Counted from the stretch's first letter, positions 34,102 to 44,257 are shown. The stretch is DNA of 64,000 nt from Lachnoclostridium sp. An181 (GCF_002160325.1 NZ_NFKJ01000004.1:124001-188000); one strand, 5' to 3'. The notes: generated by a model not told the origin, from the sequence alone. Program-made: numbers and translations.

Positions 34102-36207
34102 ATGCAGCCAGTGATAGATTTGACAAAGGAATATGGGATTGTACTGGACGGAGGAGGAGCGAGAGGAGCCTATCAGATAGGGGCGTGGAAAGCGCTGGGA
34201 GAGGCTGGAGTAAAAATTACAGCCGTTGCCGGAACATCTGTAGGCGCACTCAATGGAGCGCTCATCTGCATGGGTGATGTGGAGAAGGCCCAGAGGATAT
34301 GGAAAGAAATCCGGTTTTCAAAGGTGATGGATGTGGACGATGACTGGATGGAGAGGTTTTTTAACAAGGAAATACCCTTGTCTGAACTTTTCCTGGAACT
34401 GAAGGAGCGGATCAAGGATGGCGGGGTAGATATTACACCGTTAAAAAATCTGATCCACACATATATTGACGAAGAGAAAGTCAGAAAATCGGGAATTGCA
34501 TTTTATCTTCTGACCTTTTCCCTGACAGATAAAAAAGAGCTGGAGCTGTGCGTGGATGAGCTGGAGGAAGGGACTTTGGAAGACTTTCTTCTGGCAAGCG
34601 CATCTTTGTGGGGATTCAAAAATGAACCAATGAGAGATGGAAAACGGTATATGGACGGAGGGGTTGTAAACAATGTCCCGCTTGGCTCCCTTGCAAAGCG
34701 GGGATATAAAAATATCATTTCCATACGCATCCACGGGCCGGGGAGAGAACCGAAGGTACAACTTTCGGAAGGAACAAAGGTATATGAAATCAGTCCAAGA
34801 GTCCGGCTTGGAAGTATTCTGGAATTTGACAAAAAGCGCAGCAAGCTGAATATGAAGATCGGATATTATGACGCAAAACGGGTTTTGTACGGTCTCGTAG
34901 GGCGGATATACTATATTGAAGAAACAAAAGATACGTGCTATTATGAAAAGAAACTGCAAAGCCTAAGCGAGGTAGAGAAAGCGCAGGCTGCCTTTGTGTT
35001 GAAACTTCCGCTTGGCTATGATGAGAAAGATTTGTACATGGGTATGCTCGAGGCAGCGGCAAAATTGCTCGGCATACCGAAATACCGGATATACAAAGTA
35101 GAGGAACTGGAGGAGGCGGTGGAGCGCGCGCTGGGGGAAAGGCAGGAACAGGAAACGCTGCCGCGTTTTGTACGCTATTGGATGCGTATCAGGGAGGAAG
35201 GCAAAATGAAATTAACGGGAAGAGATTTTTTGACACTAAAAGATTTTACAGAAGAGGAAATACTCTATCTTCTGGATCTGGCAAAAGATTTTAAGAAAAA
35301 GAAAAAAGAAGGCGTGCCGGTTGACATTTTAAAAGGGAAAAATGTGGCTCTTATCTTTGAAAAGACGAGTACAAGGACAAGGTGCGCATTTGAGGTTGCG
35401 GCACATGATCTTGGGATGGGGACGACCTATCTTGATCCAAGCGGCTCTCAGATCGGCAAAAAGGAGAGCATTGCGGACACTGCCCGCGTGCTGGCAGGTA
35501 TGTACGATGGTATCGAGTACCGCGGATTTGGACAGGAGATTGTGGAGGAGCTTGCAAAAGGGGCGAATGTGCCGGTGTGGAATGGCCTGACAAATGAGTT
35601 TCATCCTACCCAGATGCTGGCGGATATGCTGACTATTCAGGAACATTTCGACCGCCTGAAGGGACTGAAACTGGTGTACATGGGGGATGCCCGCTTTAAC
35701 ATGGGCAATTCCCTTATGATCGCCTGTGCAAAGCTGGGGCTTGACTTCACTGCGTGTGCACCCGAGAAATATTTTCCGGACAAAGAGCTTGTAAAGCAAT
35801 GTGAGGAATATGCGAAACAATCCGGCAGCACATTATCTTTTATCACGGACGTGGAAGAGGGAACTAAGGATGCGGACATTATCTGCACGGATGTATGGGT
35901 ATCCATGGGAGAACCGGACGATGTGTGGGAAGAGAGAATCCGGGAGCTCACCCCTTACAAGGTGACAAAGGATGTCATGGCAAATGCAAAGAAGAGCGCA
36001 ATCTTCCTCCACTGTCTTCCTGCCTTCCATGATCTGAAGACCACGATCGGCAAACAGATCCACGAAAAATTTGGTCTTACGGATATGGAAGTGACGGATG
36101 AAGTGTTTGAATCGTCCCAGTCGAAAGTATTTGAGGAGGCTGAAAACAGGATGCACACCATAAAGGCAGTTATGGCTGCAACGCTCAGTGAAAAGGAGCT
36201 TTTATAA
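34102..36207 (+). CDS. patatin-like phospholipase fused to ornithine carbamoyltransferase
   Basis: One 701-residue frame holds two complete enzymes. Residues 1-368 are a patatin-like lipase: oxyanion loop [11 protein letters not shown], nucleophile GTSVGALNG, catalytic Asp in DGGVVNNVP. From Met369 (35206) a full 333-residue ornithine carbamoyltransferase follows: carbamoyl phosphate site [28 protein letters not shown] and ornithine site HCLPAFHD. An ideal ribosome site AGGGAGG (35191-35197) lies 8 bases before that Met, so the second enzyme can also be made alone. Removing one A from the AAAA at 35203-35206 would end the patatin at Lys with a TGA overlapping the ATG, so the fusion may be recent, slippage-prone or a sequencing error. 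The TAA overlaps the next ATG. Confidence 0.85.
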   Translation: MQPVIDLTKEYGIVLDGGGARGAYQIGAWKALGEAGVKITAVAGTSVGALNGALICMGDVEKAQRIWKEIRFSKVMDVDDDWMERFFNKEIPLSELFLELKERIKDGGVDITPLKNLIHTYIDEEKVRKSGIAFYLLTFSLTDKKELELCVDELEEGTLEDFLLASASLWGFKNEPMRDGKRYMDGGVVNNVPLGSLAKRGYKNIISIRIHGPGREPKVQLSEGTKVYEISPRVRLGSILEFDKKRSKLNMKIGYYDAKRVLYGLVGRIYYIEETKDTCYYEKKLQSLSEVEKAQAAFVLKLPLGYDEKDLYMGMLEAAAKLLGIPKYRIYKVEELEEAVERALGERQEQETLPRFVRYWMRIREEGKMKLTGRDFLTLKDFTEEEILYLLDLAKDFKKKKKEGVPVDILKGKNVALIFEKTSTRTRCAFEVAAHDLGMGTTYLDPSGSQIGKKESIADTARVLAGMYDGIEYRGFGQEIVEELAKGANVPVWNGLTNEFHPTQMLADMLTIQEHFDRLKGLKLVYMGDARFNMGNSLMIACAKLGLDFTACAPEKYFPDKELVKQCEEYAKQSGSTLSFITDVEEGTKDADIICTDVWVSMGEPDDVWEERIRELTPYKVTKDVMANAKKSAIFLHCLPAFHDLKTTIGKQIHEKFGLTDMEVTDEVFESSQSKVFEEAENRMHTIKAVMAATLSEKELL

Positions 36208-36992
36208 TGAGAAACAATGCACTGAAACCATACCTTACTACTGCGTGGGCAGGGCAGTGCTTTCTGTATGAGGAGGAGACAGATTCCACAAACCTTATGG
36301 CAAAACGGCTTGCAAAAGAAGGGGCAGCACACGGAACACTGGTGTGTGCTGCCCGCCAGAGCGCAGGGAGGGGGAGAAGAGGGAGGACGTGGATTTCCGA
36401 GGAAAACGGAAACATTTACATGAGTCTTTTGCTGCGTCCTGATATGGAACCTTCCCACGCACCGATGATGACCCTGATCATGGCGTACAGTGTGGCAAAG
36501 GCAGTGGAACAGGTCTGCAAAGTGAAGACAGGCATCAAATGGCCCAACGATATTTTGAATGGCACAAAAAAAATATGCGGGATTCTCACAGAGATGGGCA
36601 TGGACAAAGGCATGATTTCCTATGTGGTCATTGGAGTGGGCATCAATACAGGACAAATGGAAATTCCGGAGGAGTTAAAGGACAAAGCCTTCTCCCTTGA
36701 CATCGGAAAGGAACAAAAAGAAGAACTCATGGCTGTGTGTATGAACTTGTTTGAGGAGAATTATGAAACATTTGCGGGCTGCGGTTCTTTGAAGTTTCTG
36801 AAAGAAGAGTATGAGACAAGACTTGTCAACAGGGGGAAGACCGTGTGTGTGCTGGAGCCGGGAAATGAGTACAGAGGGCGTGCGCTTGGTATTACCGAAA
36901 AAGGCGAGCTTTTGGTGGAAAAAGAGACAGGAGAGATCGTGGAAGTATATTCCGGGGAAGTGTCAGTGCGCGGGGTATACGGATACGTGTAG
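36207..36992 (+). CDS. biotin-protein ligase without DNA-binding domain
   Basis: 261 residues. The catalytic core has RQSAGRGRRGRTWISE (biotinyl-AMP loop), GIKWPNDIL and GILTEM with a C-terminal SH3-like cap. There is no N-terminal helix-turn-helix, unlike the second ligase at 55975-56970, so this copy should be an enzyme only. It attaches biotin to carboxylase carrier domains. Its ATG shares a base with the preceding stop codon, giving close coupling. Confidence 0.88.
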   Translation: MRNNALKPYLTTAWAGQCFLYEEETDSTNLMAKRLAKEGAAHGTLVCAARQSAGRGRRGRTWISEENGNIYMSLLLRPDMEPSHAPMMTLIMAYSVAKAVEQVCKVKTGIKWPNDILNGTKKICGILTEMGMDKGMISYVVIGVGINTGQMEIPEELKDKAFSLDIGKEQKEELMAVCMNLFEENYETFAGCGSLKFLKEEYETRLVNRGKTVCVLEPGNEYRGRALGITEKGELLVEKETGEIVEVYSGEVSVRGVYGYV

Positions 36993-37008
36993 GATAGAAG
37001 GAGAAACT

Positions 37009-37338
37009 ATGTACGAAGACAAAGTAGTGTTGTGCGGTGCAAACGCATACGAACGAAAATATTATCTGAATCCGGATTTTGAAAACCTTCCGGAGCATAT
37101 AAAAAATGAGCTGAAGATCATGTGCGTGCTGTATACAGAGGACGTGGGGGGAATCCTCACACTTTCCTATGAAGAGGACGGGACTCTTGTATTCGATGTG
37201 GCGAGTGAAGATTACGATCCGGGATTCGATGAGATAGGCAGCAGGCTGAAGATGAAAGAAATACAGAGGACAAAGGGAGAACTTTTAAGGTCACTGGAGC
37301 TGTATTACAAAGTTTTCTTTTTGGGAGAGGAGATCTAG
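37009..37338 (+). CDS. DUF6145-like hypothetical protein
   Basis: 109 residues, cytoplasmic (KVVLCGANAYERKYYLNPDFENLP, FDVASEDYDPGFDEIGSRLKM). It resembles small Lachnospiraceae proteins often found upstream of coaX. AGAAGGAGAAAC precedes the ATG at 37009, and the stop abuts the coaX start. Function unknown; the family name is from memory. Confidence 0.65.
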   Translation: MYEDKVVLCGANAYERKYYLNPDFENLPEHIKNELKIMCVLYTEDVGGILTLSYEEDGTLVFDVASEDYDPGFDEIGSRLKMKEIQRTKGELLRSLELYYKVFFLGEEI

Positions 37339-38109
37339 ATGTTATTAGCAATTGATGTCGGAAACACCAATATTACGCTGGGACTGTTCCGGGGAGAAAA
37401 TCTGGTCGCTCAGTTTCGAATGACTACAAAATCAGAGAGGACTTCCGATGAGTATGGGATTTTTCTCTGCAGCCTGATCGAGCACAAAGGATTTTCTGTG
37501 CAGGAGGTGGAAGGCGTGATCATTGCCTCCGTAGTGCCGGATATCATGCACTCGCTGACAAGCGGGATCATCAAGTACTTTGAAACAACGCCTTTGATCG
37601 TCTCTGCGGGGATCAAGACCGGAATGCGCATTCTCACGGAAAATCCCAAACAGCTTGGCGCGGACAAGATCGTAGATGCAGTGGCAGCCCACAAACTGTA
37701 TGGAGGGCCGGCGATTGTCATTGATTTTGGAACAGCCACAACCTTTGATCTGCTCAATGAAAACGGAGATCTGATCGCAGGCGTGATAGCGCCCGGGATC
37801 CGTACCTCCGCAAGAGCGCTCTGGGGAAGGGCTGCCATGCTGCCGGAAGTGGAGATCAAAAAACCGGAGTCCATCCTGGCAAAGGAGACGATCTCCAGTA
37901 TGCAGGCGGGGCTTGTGTACGGGTACATTGGACAGACAGAGTACATCATTGACAGAATGAAACAGGAGTCCGGATATATGGATGCAAAAGTAGTGGCAAC
38001 AGGAGGTCTTGGAAAGATCATTGCAAAAGAGACCCCGGTCATTGATGTGTATGATCCGATCCTCACGCTTGTGGGACTTCGGATGATCTACGAAAAAAAT
38101 AAACGGTGA
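37339..38109 (+). CDS. coaX: type III pantothenate kinase
   Basis: 256 residues of the ASKHA fold. It phosphorylates pantothenate, the first step of coenzyme A synthesis. Motifs: [15 protein letters not shown] (phosphate 1), [22 protein letters not shown] (phosphate 2 and catalytic Asp), GGLGKIIA (adenosine). Starts immediately after the stop of the DUF6145-like gene and is followed after 12 bases by dusB. Confidence 0.94.
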   Translation: MLLAIDVGNTNITLGLFRGENLVAQFRMTTKSERTSDEYGIFLCSLIEHKGFSVQEVEGVIIASVVPDIMHSLTSGIIKYFETTPLIVSAGIKTGMRILTENPKQLGADKIVDAVAAHKLYGGPAIVIDFGTATTFDLLNENGDLIAGVIAPGIRTSARALWGRAAMLPEVEIKKPESILAKETISSMQAGLVYGYIGQTEYIIDRMKQESGYMDAKVVATGGLGKIIAKETPVIDVYDPILTLVGLRMIYEKNKR

Positions 38110-38121
38110 GCAAAAGGACAG

Positions 38122-39096
38122 ATGAAAGAATTAAAGATTGGAAATGTAACACTGAAAAACAGATATATACTCGCGCCAATGGCAGGAGTATCTGACATGC
38201 CTTTCAGGTGTCTTTGTCAGGAACAGGGCGCATCTCTTTTGTGTATGGAGATGATCAGCGCTAAAGCCATCCAGTACAACAACAGAAACACAAAAGAACT
38301 TTTAAAAATCCATCCCCGGGAAGACAAGGTTTCCCTTCAGTTGTTTGGTTCTGACCCGGACATTATCAGCGAAATCGCAAAGCGAATTGAAGAACTGCCT
38401 TTTTCCAGCCTGGATATCAATATGGGCTGCCCGGTGCCTAAAATCGTAAAAAATGGCGAAGGATCTGCGCTTATGAAAGAGCCGCGTCTTGTGGAGGAGA
38501 TTCTGGACAAACTGGTAAAAGCCATTAAAAAGCCCGTTACAGTAAAAATCCGAAAAGGATTTGATGATACGTGTATCAATGCAGTGGAGATCGCAAAGAT
38601 CGCGGAGGGGTGCGGAGTGGCGGCAGTCGCAGTACACGGAAGGACAAGGGAACAGTATTATTCGGGAAAAGCGGACTGGGAGATCATCCGCAAGGTTAAG
38701 GAGGCGGTCTCCATTCCCGTGATCGGAAACGGGGATGTGACATCCGCAGAAAAAGCACAGGAAATGTTTGTGGAGACTGGCTGCGACGGCATTATGATCG
38801 GCCGGGCAGCCCAGGGAAATCCATGGATCTTCCGGGAACTTGTGGAGTATGAAAAAACAGGGATTGTCCCGAAAAGACCGGATATTCACGAAGTAAAGGC
38901 AATGATGCTGCGCCACGCAAAGATGCAGATGGAGCATAAAGGAGATTATCTTGGCATTCGGGAGATGAGAAAACATGTGGCATGGTATACCACAGGGCTG
39001 CCAAACTCAGCGAAACTAAGGGATGCCATCAATCATGTGGAAAGCTATGGAGAGCTGGAAGAACTTTTGGAGAAAAAACTGGAAGAAAAAGTATAA
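38122..39096 (+). CDS. dusB: tRNA-dihydrouridine synthase
   Basis: 324 residues, FMN-dependent reductase of uridines in the tRNA D-loop. LAPMAGVSDMPFRCLC is the FMN-binding start, NMGCPVPKIVKNGEGSALM has the catalytic Cys, VHGRTREQYYSGKADW and GNGDVTSAE the FMN phosphate sites, and GRAAQGNPWIF closes the barrel. It ends the run birA-like/DUF6145/coaX/dusB. Confidence 0.93.
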   Translation: MKELKIGNVTLKNRYILAPMAGVSDMPFRCLCQEQGASLLCMEMISAKAIQYNNRNTKELLKIHPREDKVSLQLFGSDPDIISEIAKRIEELPFSSLDINMGCPVPKIVKNGEGSALMKEPRLVEEILDKLVKAIKKPVTVKIRKGFDDTCINAVEIAKIAEGCGVAAVAVHGRTREQYYSGKADWEIIRKVKEAVSIPVIGNGDVTSAEKAQEMFVETGCDGIMIGRAAQGNPWIFRELVEYEKTGIVPKRPDIHEVKAMMLRHAKMQMEHKGDYLGIREMRKHVAWYTTGLPNSAKLRDAINHVESYGELEELLEKKLEEKV

Positions 39097-39101
39097 ATAA
39101 G

Positions 39102-39151
39102 AAAGCCTGCTGATACATATAATGTACAAGTATATGACAGGGGGCTTTTTT
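39102..39151 (+). terminator. imperfect hairpin after dusB
   Basis: AAAGCC (39102-39107) can pair with GGGCTTT at the other end of a 30-base A/T-rich stem-loop, followed by a T run. It lies only 2 bases before the greA promoter. Confidence 0.55.
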
Positions 39152-39152
39152 C

Positions 39153-39181
39153 TTGACATTGCGGGGGTAATCATGTATAAT
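39153..39181 (+). promoter_or_regulatory. consensus promoter of greA-lysS
   Basis: TTGACA (39153-39158), exactly 17 bases and TATAAT (39176-39181), a perfect vegetative promoter, with a leader of about 110 bases. Confidence 0.9.
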
Positions 39182-39298
39182 ACCAGAATTGCGGGAATAT
39201 ATGATTTTAGCGTAATGACGGTGAAGAACCGTATGAAAAAAGCAATATACCAGGCCAAAATGGCTGATTTCGTCTTGAAACCAGGGAGGATGTAAATA

Positions 39299-39781
39299 AT
39301 GGAAGAAAAGAAAACAATACTTACTTATGCCGGATTAAAAAAACTGGAAGAAGAGCTTGAAAACTTAAAGGTCGTAAGACGTAAAGAAGTTGCGCAGAAA
39401 ATCAAAGAGGCAAGAGAGCAGGGCGACCTGTCCGAGAATGCAGAATACGACGCAGCAAAAGATGAGCAGAGAGATATTGAGGCGCGCATTGAAGAACTGG
39501 AAAAGATCTTAAAAAATGCGGAAGTAGTAGTGGAAGATGAGGTAGACCTGGAAAAGATCAATATCGGCTGCACAGTGACTGTGTATGACAATGAATTTGA
39601 AGAAGAGATTGAGTTTAAGATCGTAGGTTCCACGGAGGCAAACAGCCTTCAGGGGAAGATCTCCAATGAGTCTCCGGTCGGAAGAGCGCTACTTGGACGG
39701 AAAGTCGGAGACACAGTGGAAGTGGAAACACAGGCAGGAGTAATTGAGTATAAAGTACTGAAAATCGACAAATCAATTTAA
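39299..39781 (+). CDS. greA: transcription elongation factor GreA
   Basis: 160 residues, the standard size. The N-terminal coiled coil ([21 protein letters not shown]) with the acidic tip EYDAAKDEQ stimulates cleavage of backtracked RNA in RNA polymerase. The C-terminal domain contains [19 protein letters not shown]. It is followed after 12 bases by lysS. Confidence 0.96.
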   Translation: MEEKKTILTYAGLKKLEEELENLKVVRRKEVAQKIKEAREQGDLSENAEYDAAKDEQRDIEARIEELEKILKNAEVVVEDEVDLEKINIGCTVTVYDNEFEEEIEFKIVGSTEANSLQGKISNESPVGRALLGRKVGDTVEVETQAGVIEYKVLKIDKSI

Positions 39782-39793
39782 GGAGTGAGGAAC

Positions 39794-41722
39794 GTGGCGG
39801 AGCAGAAAAATGTACAGGAACAGGACCTGAACCAGTTGAGAAAAGTTCGCCGTGAAAAATTGGCGGAGCTGCAGGCAAACGGAAAAGACCCGTTTGTCAT
39901 CACAAAGTATGATGCAACTCATCATAGTATGGAAATCAAAGACAATTTTGAAGAGTTAGAAGGAAAACCGGTATCCGTGGCAGGACGTATCATGTCCAAG
40001 AGGATCATGGGAAAAGCGTCTTTCTGCAATATCCAGGACCTGCAGGGGAATATCCAGTCCTATGTGGCAAGAGACAATATCGGGGAAGAATCCTACAAAG
40101 AATTTAAAAAGATGGATGTGGGCGACATTGTCGGCATCAAAGGTGAGGTTTTCAAGACCAAGACAGGAGAAATCTCCATTCATGCATCCCAGGTGGAACT
40201 TTTGGCAAAGAGCCTTCAGATCCTTCCGGAGAAATTCCATGGGCTGACAAACACAGATCTTCGTTATCGTCAAAGATATGTGGATCTGATCATGAACCCG
40301 GATGTAAAGGATACCTTTATCAAACGCTCCAAAATCCTGAGCGCGATCAGAAGATATCTGGACGGAGAAGGATTTATGGAAGTGGAGACGCCGATGCTTG
40401 TGGCAAACGCAGGAGGAGCTGCGGCAAGGCCGTTTGAGACACATTTTAATGCTCTGAGTGAAGACTTTAAACTTCGCATTTCCCTGGAGCTGTACTTAAA
40501 GAGACTGATCGTGGGAGGAATGGAGCGCGTATATGAGATTGGACGTGTATTTAGAAATGAAGGTCTCGACACAAGACACAATCCGGAATTTACATTGATG
40601 GAGCTTTACCAGGCATACACAGACTACAACGGAATGATGGATCTGACAGAAAATCTGTACCGCTATGTGGCAAAAGAAGTGCTTGGCACAACAGTCATCA
40701 CATACAACGGGGTTGAGATGGACCTTGGAAAACCATTTGCGCGCATGACAATGATAGATGCTGTGAAAAAATACGCAGGTATTGACTGGAACGAAGTGGA
40801 GACACTGGAGCAGGCACGCGCACTTGCAAGGGAGCATCATGTGGAATTTGAAGAGCGCCATAAGAAGGGAGATATCCTTTCCCTGTTCTTTGAAGAGTTT
40901 GCAGAAGAACATTTGATCCAGCCGACCTTTATCACAGACCACCCGATTGAGATTTCACCGCTCACAAAGAAAAAACCGGACAACCCGGATTATGTGGAGC
41001 GTTTTGAGTTCTTCATGAACGGATGGGAGATGGCAAACGCATACTCTGAGCTGAACGACCCGATCGATCAGAGAGAGCGTTTCAAAGCCCAGGAAGAACT
41101 TCTGGCACAGGGAGATGAAGAGGCGAACACAACGGACGAGGACTTCCTCAATGCGCTGGAGATCGGTATGCCGCCTACAGGTGGAATCGGATTTGGAATT
41201 GACAGAATGTGTATGCTGCTTACAAATTCCGCAGCGATCAGAGATGTTTTGTTGTTCCCGACAATGAAGTCACAGGGCGCAGTAAAGAACGAAGTAAACA
41301 ATGCAGCACAGTCTGTAAAAGCAGAAGAAAAACCGGCGGAGAAGATAGATTTCTCCAAGGTAGAGATTGAGCCGCTTTTTAAAGATTTCGTTGATTTTGA
41401 GACATTTTCCAAGTCTGATTTCCGGGCAGTAAAGGTAAAAGAGTGTGTGGCTGTTCCGAAGTCCAAGAAACTCCTGCAGTTTACTCTGGATGATGGAACA
41501 GACGAAGAACGCACGATTTTAAGCGGAATTCATGACTATTACGAACCGGAAGAACTGGTAGGCAAGACATGTATTGCCATCACAAACCTGCCGCCGAGAA
41601 AGATGATGGGCGTTGATTCCTGCGGTATGCTGATCAGTGCAGTACATCAGGAAGAGGGAGAGGAAAAGCTTCATCTTCTGATGGTGGACGACCACATTCC
41701 GGCTGGTGCGAAGTTATATTAA
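39794..41722 (+). CDS. lysS: lysyl-tRNA synthetase with C-terminal tRNA-binding domain
   Basis: 642 residues. A class II aaRS: OB-fold anticodon domain ([18 protein letters not shown]), motif 2 [18 protein letters not shown], motif 3 [15 protein letters not shown]. After a linker of about 30 residues an EMAPII/Arc1p-like tRNA-binding domain follows ([19 protein letters not shown] to [15 protein letters not shown]). GTG 39794 was chosen, 8 bases after AAGGAG; the GTG at 39785 overlaps that site. The extra domain should raise affinity for tRNA; it is uncommon outside Clostridia. Confidence 0.95.
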   Translation: MAEQKNVQEQDLNQLRKVRREKLAELQANGKDPFVITKYDATHHSMEIKDNFEELEGKPVSVAGRIMSKRIMGKASFCNIQDLQGNIQSYVARDNIGEESYKEFKKMDVGDIVGIKGEVFKTKTGEISIHASQVELLAKSLQILPEKFHGLTNTDLRYRQRYVDLIMNPDVKDTFIKRSKILSAIRRYLDGEGFMEVETPMLVANAGGAAARPFETHFNALSEDFKLRISLELYLKRLIVGGMERVYEIGRVFRNEGLDTRHNPEFTLMELYQAYTDYNGMMDLTENLYRYVAKEVLGTTVITYNGVEMDLGKPFARMTMIDAVKKYAGIDWNEVETLEQARALAREHHVEFEERHKKGDILSLFFEEFAEEHLIQPTFITDHPIEISPLTKKKPDNPDYVERFEFFMNGWEMANAYSELNDPIDQRERFKAQEELLAQGDEEANTTDEDFLNALEIGMPPTGGIGFGIDRMCMLLTNSAAIRDVLLFPTMKSQGAVKNEVNNAAQSVKAEEKPAEKIDFSKVEIEPLFKDFVDFETFSKSDFRAVKVKECVAVPKSKKLLQFTLDDGTDEERTILSGIHDYYEPEELVGKTCIAITNLPPRKMMGVDSCGMLISAVHQEEGEEKLHLLMVDDHIPAGAKLY

Positions 41723-41865
41723 ATCATTCTTCCAGGATAAGAAAAAACCATTGTTCCTGACAAGAAAATATTAATTTGACAACAAATTCAAGCTTAATCA
41801 TGAATTATCATGAAGAGTGGTAAATAGTTGTCATTCATCCAATGCCGGCAAATACGATTGCAGAA
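41723..41865 (+). other. intergenic stretch after lysS
   Basis: A/T-rich, no gene seen. A plus-strand frame ends VIHPMPANTIAEGAAALI and a stop inside the following palindrome, and could be the tail of a lost gene; I do not recognise it. Confidence 0.3.
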
Positions 41866-41906
41866 GGGGCTGCCGCACTAATTTAGTGCGGCAGCCCCGT
41901 TTTTTT
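41866..41906 (+). terminator. strong GC-rich terminator
   Basis: A perfect 16-bp stem (41866-41881 with 41883-41898), followed by G and seven T residues. It lies between lysS and the HTH fragment on the other strand. Confidence 0.85.
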
Positions 41907-42108
41907 AGAAAGCTGCTGTTTTGAGCTCCATTTGCATATGTGATCCTGGAAGAGTCATAGGTACAGTTTCAACAGACTCCCATTTTGCCACAGCCTGCCT
42001 GGTCACACCGATTTTCTCACCCATTTCTTCCTGGAAATATTTGTGATACTGGCGCAGAGCGGTTATATTTTGAGAAATCAGATTTGATTGTTTTTCATGT
42101 ATTTCCAA
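41905..42108 (-). pseudogene. truncated XRE-type helix-turn-helix protein
   Basis: 67 residues. ITALRQYHKYFQEEMGEKIG followed by VTRQAVAKWESVETVP is a Cro/C1 helix-turn-helix, normally RQAVAKWESGE-VPD followed by a longer chain. Here it turns after VP into an unrelated tail (MTLPGSHMQMELKTAAF) and stops at the terminator. It is probably the 5' end of a regulator joined to foreign sequence by deletion. Confidence 0.55.
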
Positions 42109-42232
42109 CCTCCTTGGCCTTATTATGCCTTGTCACTGCCGGATTTCTACCGACAGGCGCTGACAAAGTATATGCGTTTTGGTTGGCTTTTTGGTGGAAG
42201 TATTGTTAAAAATACAGAGATTCATTTTTGGC
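42109..42232 (+). other. stretch with an unassigned open frame
   Basis: The plus strand is open here (LPDFYRQALTKYMRFGWLFG can be read), which might be a decayed coding fragment. No ribosome site and no family recognised. Confidence 0.25.
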
Positions 42233-42261
42233 TTGACAAAAGATGCGGGATGGATTATATT
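42233..42261 (+). promoter_or_regulatory. promoter of the GPP34-like gene
   Basis: TTGACA (42233-42238), 17 bases, TATATT (42256-42261), a strong vegetative promoter about 54 bases before the start codon. Confidence 0.75.
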
Positions 42262-42314
42262 CATATCGTAAGTAGTAAGTAATAAGTAAATATAAAATCA
42301 ACGGAGGTGTTGTT

Positions 42315-42965
42315 ATGAAAAACTTATCCATTACCCAGCAATATCTGCTGTGCATACTGAAAAAGAATGGTAAACTTTCTACTCTTGAAATGGAAAAAAC
42401 GACCTGTTTAGCGGCTTCCGGAGTGCTGGAATTATTGCTGGATAATGTTTTTTCTTTTGACGGGAAGAAATTGTCAGTTCAGGCTGAATTGCCGGAAGAT
42501 AAGATTTATGTGCGTTCAGTTTATGAAGTTGTAAAAAGAAAACAGCCGGTAAAATTTGAGAATGTTGTTGAATGTTTTTCTTTTAATTTTACGGATAAAT
42601 ATATTAGCAGTCTGATTGATGGTGTGGGAGAATCTCTTGCGGAACTGGGCTGTGTACAGAAGGAAAAGGGCGGTTTTATGAATGGGAGGACAGTCTATAT
42701 CCCCAATGCCGCCGATGTGGATAATATTGTACAGAACATCCGGGCAGAACTCCTGGAGGATGGAGAGCTGTCAGAGGATATTGTGGCTTTAACTGCTCTT
42801 TTAAATAAAAGTAAGGATCTGCAGAGATATTTTTCTGCGTATGAAAAGCAGGCTCTGAAAAAACGACTGAAAGAAATCAAGGAGAATCCTCAAAGTGAGA
42901 TGATCCAAAAAGTAGCCGATTATATTGACTCCATGTTTCTTTTGTTTATCGTGGCGATTTCATGA
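42315..42965 (+). CDS. GPP34 (GOLPH3-like) family protein
   Basis: 216 residues. The pattern ITQQYLLCILKKNGKLSTLEMEKTTCL, a stretch of Leu-rich short helices (LELLLDNVFSFDGKKLSV) and LLEDGELSEDIVALTALLNKS is what I expect of bacterial relatives of Golgi phosphoprotein 3. Eukaryotic members bind phosphoinositides; the bacterial role is unknown. The end MFLLFIVAIS is hydrophobic. ACGGAGGTG precedes the ATG. It is followed after 18 bases by a MerR-like gene. Confidence 0.5.
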   Translation: MKNLSITQQYLLCILKKNGKLSTLEMEKTTCLAASGVLELLLDNVFSFDGKKLSVQAELPEDKIYVRSVYEVVKRKQPVKFENVVECFSFNFTDKYISSLIDGVGESLAELGCVQKEKGGFMNGRTVYIPNAADVDNIVQNIRAELLEDGELSEDIVALTALLNKSKDLQRYFSAYEKQALKKRLKEIKENPQSEMIQKVADYIDSMFLLFIVAIS

Positions 42966-42983
42966 TGAAGGAAGGTGCACATA

Positions 42984-43250
42984 ATGTCAAGGCAGAGAAG
43001 TATGGAGGCAATTCTGGTTTCCGAGTATGTGACGATCGGGGAATTGGTGCGCCTGACTGAGACCCGGTACAGTACATTAAAGTTTTATACAGAGGAAGGA
43101 TTTCTTCCGTTTGTTCAGGAAGGAGCAAATTTGACACGTCGGTATCCCAGAGAAAAAACAGTAGAACGTATTGCATATATTAGAGGTTTGCGGGACCAGA
43201 AGAAAACGATTCCCCAGATCAGAGAAATCTTGAAGGAAAAAGACCGTTGA
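42984..43250 (+). CDS. MerR-like DNA-binding protein
   Basis: 88 residues. A winged helix of MerR type, VTIGELVRLTETRYSTLKFY, then EEGFLPF, RRYPREKTVERIAYIRGLRD and the end IPQIREIL. There is no effector domain. ATG 42984 was chosen after GAAGGTG; a start at 42975 has no better ribosome site. It is probably co-transcribed with the GPP34-like gene upstream. Confidence 0.7.
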   Translation: MSRQRSMEAILVSEYVTIGELVRLTETRYSTLKFYTEEGFLPFVQEGANLTRRYPREKTVERIAYIRGLRDQKKTIPQIREILKEKDR

Positions 43251-43371
43251 GGAGAACTGCTCACCTCCTCCTGTACACCGGATAGACGAAGAAATGCTGG
43301 TATAGTTACAAAAAATTTCAAAAATTATCAATTACTCCTATCTCAATAAAACAATGTAGAGGAGGATGGAG

Positions 43372-43752
43372 ATGGAATTTAGAGTAAATGATACTGACCT
43401 TATGGCTTCCGTATTTATTCCGTTTGTGAATCAAATATGGCAGGGCAATTACGATACTGATCGTACACAGATAGCATTATCCAAAACAATTAATATTACA
43501 GCATATGATGATAATAAGCTGGTAGGGTGTCTGCGGATTCTAACAGACGGATATTTCTTTGGTACAATTACAGAATTGCTTGTTCTGCCAAAATATCAGA
43601 AAAGAGGATTGGGAAGTGAACTGCTTGAATTGGCAAAGGCAAATACTCCAACGATGTTGTATTTTGGAGCGCAGCCGGGAGTAGAAGAATTTTATGAAAA
43701 GAATGGCTGTAAAAAGAGTTTACAGTCATACTCGATAGAACCTATTAATTGA
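43372..43752 (+). CDS. GNAT-family N-acetyltransferase
   Basis: 126 residues. The acetyl-CoA binding motif A is LVLPKYQKRGLGSELLELA, preceded by beta strands (INITAYDDNKLVGCLRIL) and followed by YFGAQPGVEEFYEKNGCKK. It would acetylate an amine; substrate unknown. ATG 43372 lies 6 bases after AGGAGG; the ATG at 43366 is too close. Confidence 0.85.
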   Translation: MEFRVNDTDLMASVFIPFVNQIWQGNYDTDRTQIALSKTINITAYDDNKLVGCLRILTDGYFFGTITELLVLPKYQKRGLGSELLELAKANTPTMLYFGAQPGVEEFYEKNGCKKSLQSYSIEPIN

Positions 43753-43880
43753 GATTTGTTCTCCTAAAAGGAGACCATCGTGAAAGAATTAAAAACGATT
43801 ATGGATCATATAGAAATATGCCAGAATCTATCTATATGAAGAAAAATATATAAGATGTAATGTGAGGAGGTATACAACCC

Positions 43881-44213
43881 ATGAGAGATATGATTGCGTA
43901 TTGCGGGCTGGACTGTGAAAAGTGCGATGCGTATCTTGCAACAATCAATGATGACCAAACTCTGCGGGAAAAGACTGCTAAACTATGGGCTGAATTAGAT
44001 AATGCACCCATTCTGCCTGAGCATATAAACTGTAAGGGGTGTCGTACTGACGGGGTTAAAACTGTATTTTGCGAAAATCTTTGCAGTATCCGGCAATGTG
44101 CATTGAAAAAAGGAGTCGCCACCTGCGGAGATTGTCTGAACTTAGAAAATTGTTCAACTGTCGGTGCGATTATCTCAAATAATCCTTCTGCTTTGAAAAA
44201 TTTGGAAGGATAA
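43881..44213 (+). CDS. DUF3795-like cysteine-rich protein
   Basis: 110 residues. MIAYCGLDCEKCDAYLAT followed by INCKGCRTDG, CENLCSIRQCALKKG and CGDCLNLENC gives the cysteine pairs of the DUF3795 family of anaerobes. It probably binds zinc or an Fe-S centre. AGGAGGTATAC precedes the ATG. Role unknown. Confidence 0.8.
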   Translation: MRDMIAYCGLDCEKCDAYLATINDDQTLREKTAKLWAELDNAPILPEHINCKGCRTDGVKTVFCENLCSIRQCALKKGVATCGDCLNLENCSTVGAIISNNPSALKNLEG

Positions 44214-44257
44214 AATACATAGCTTAACGAATTGCAATTTGCAGGAGAAAAAAATGA

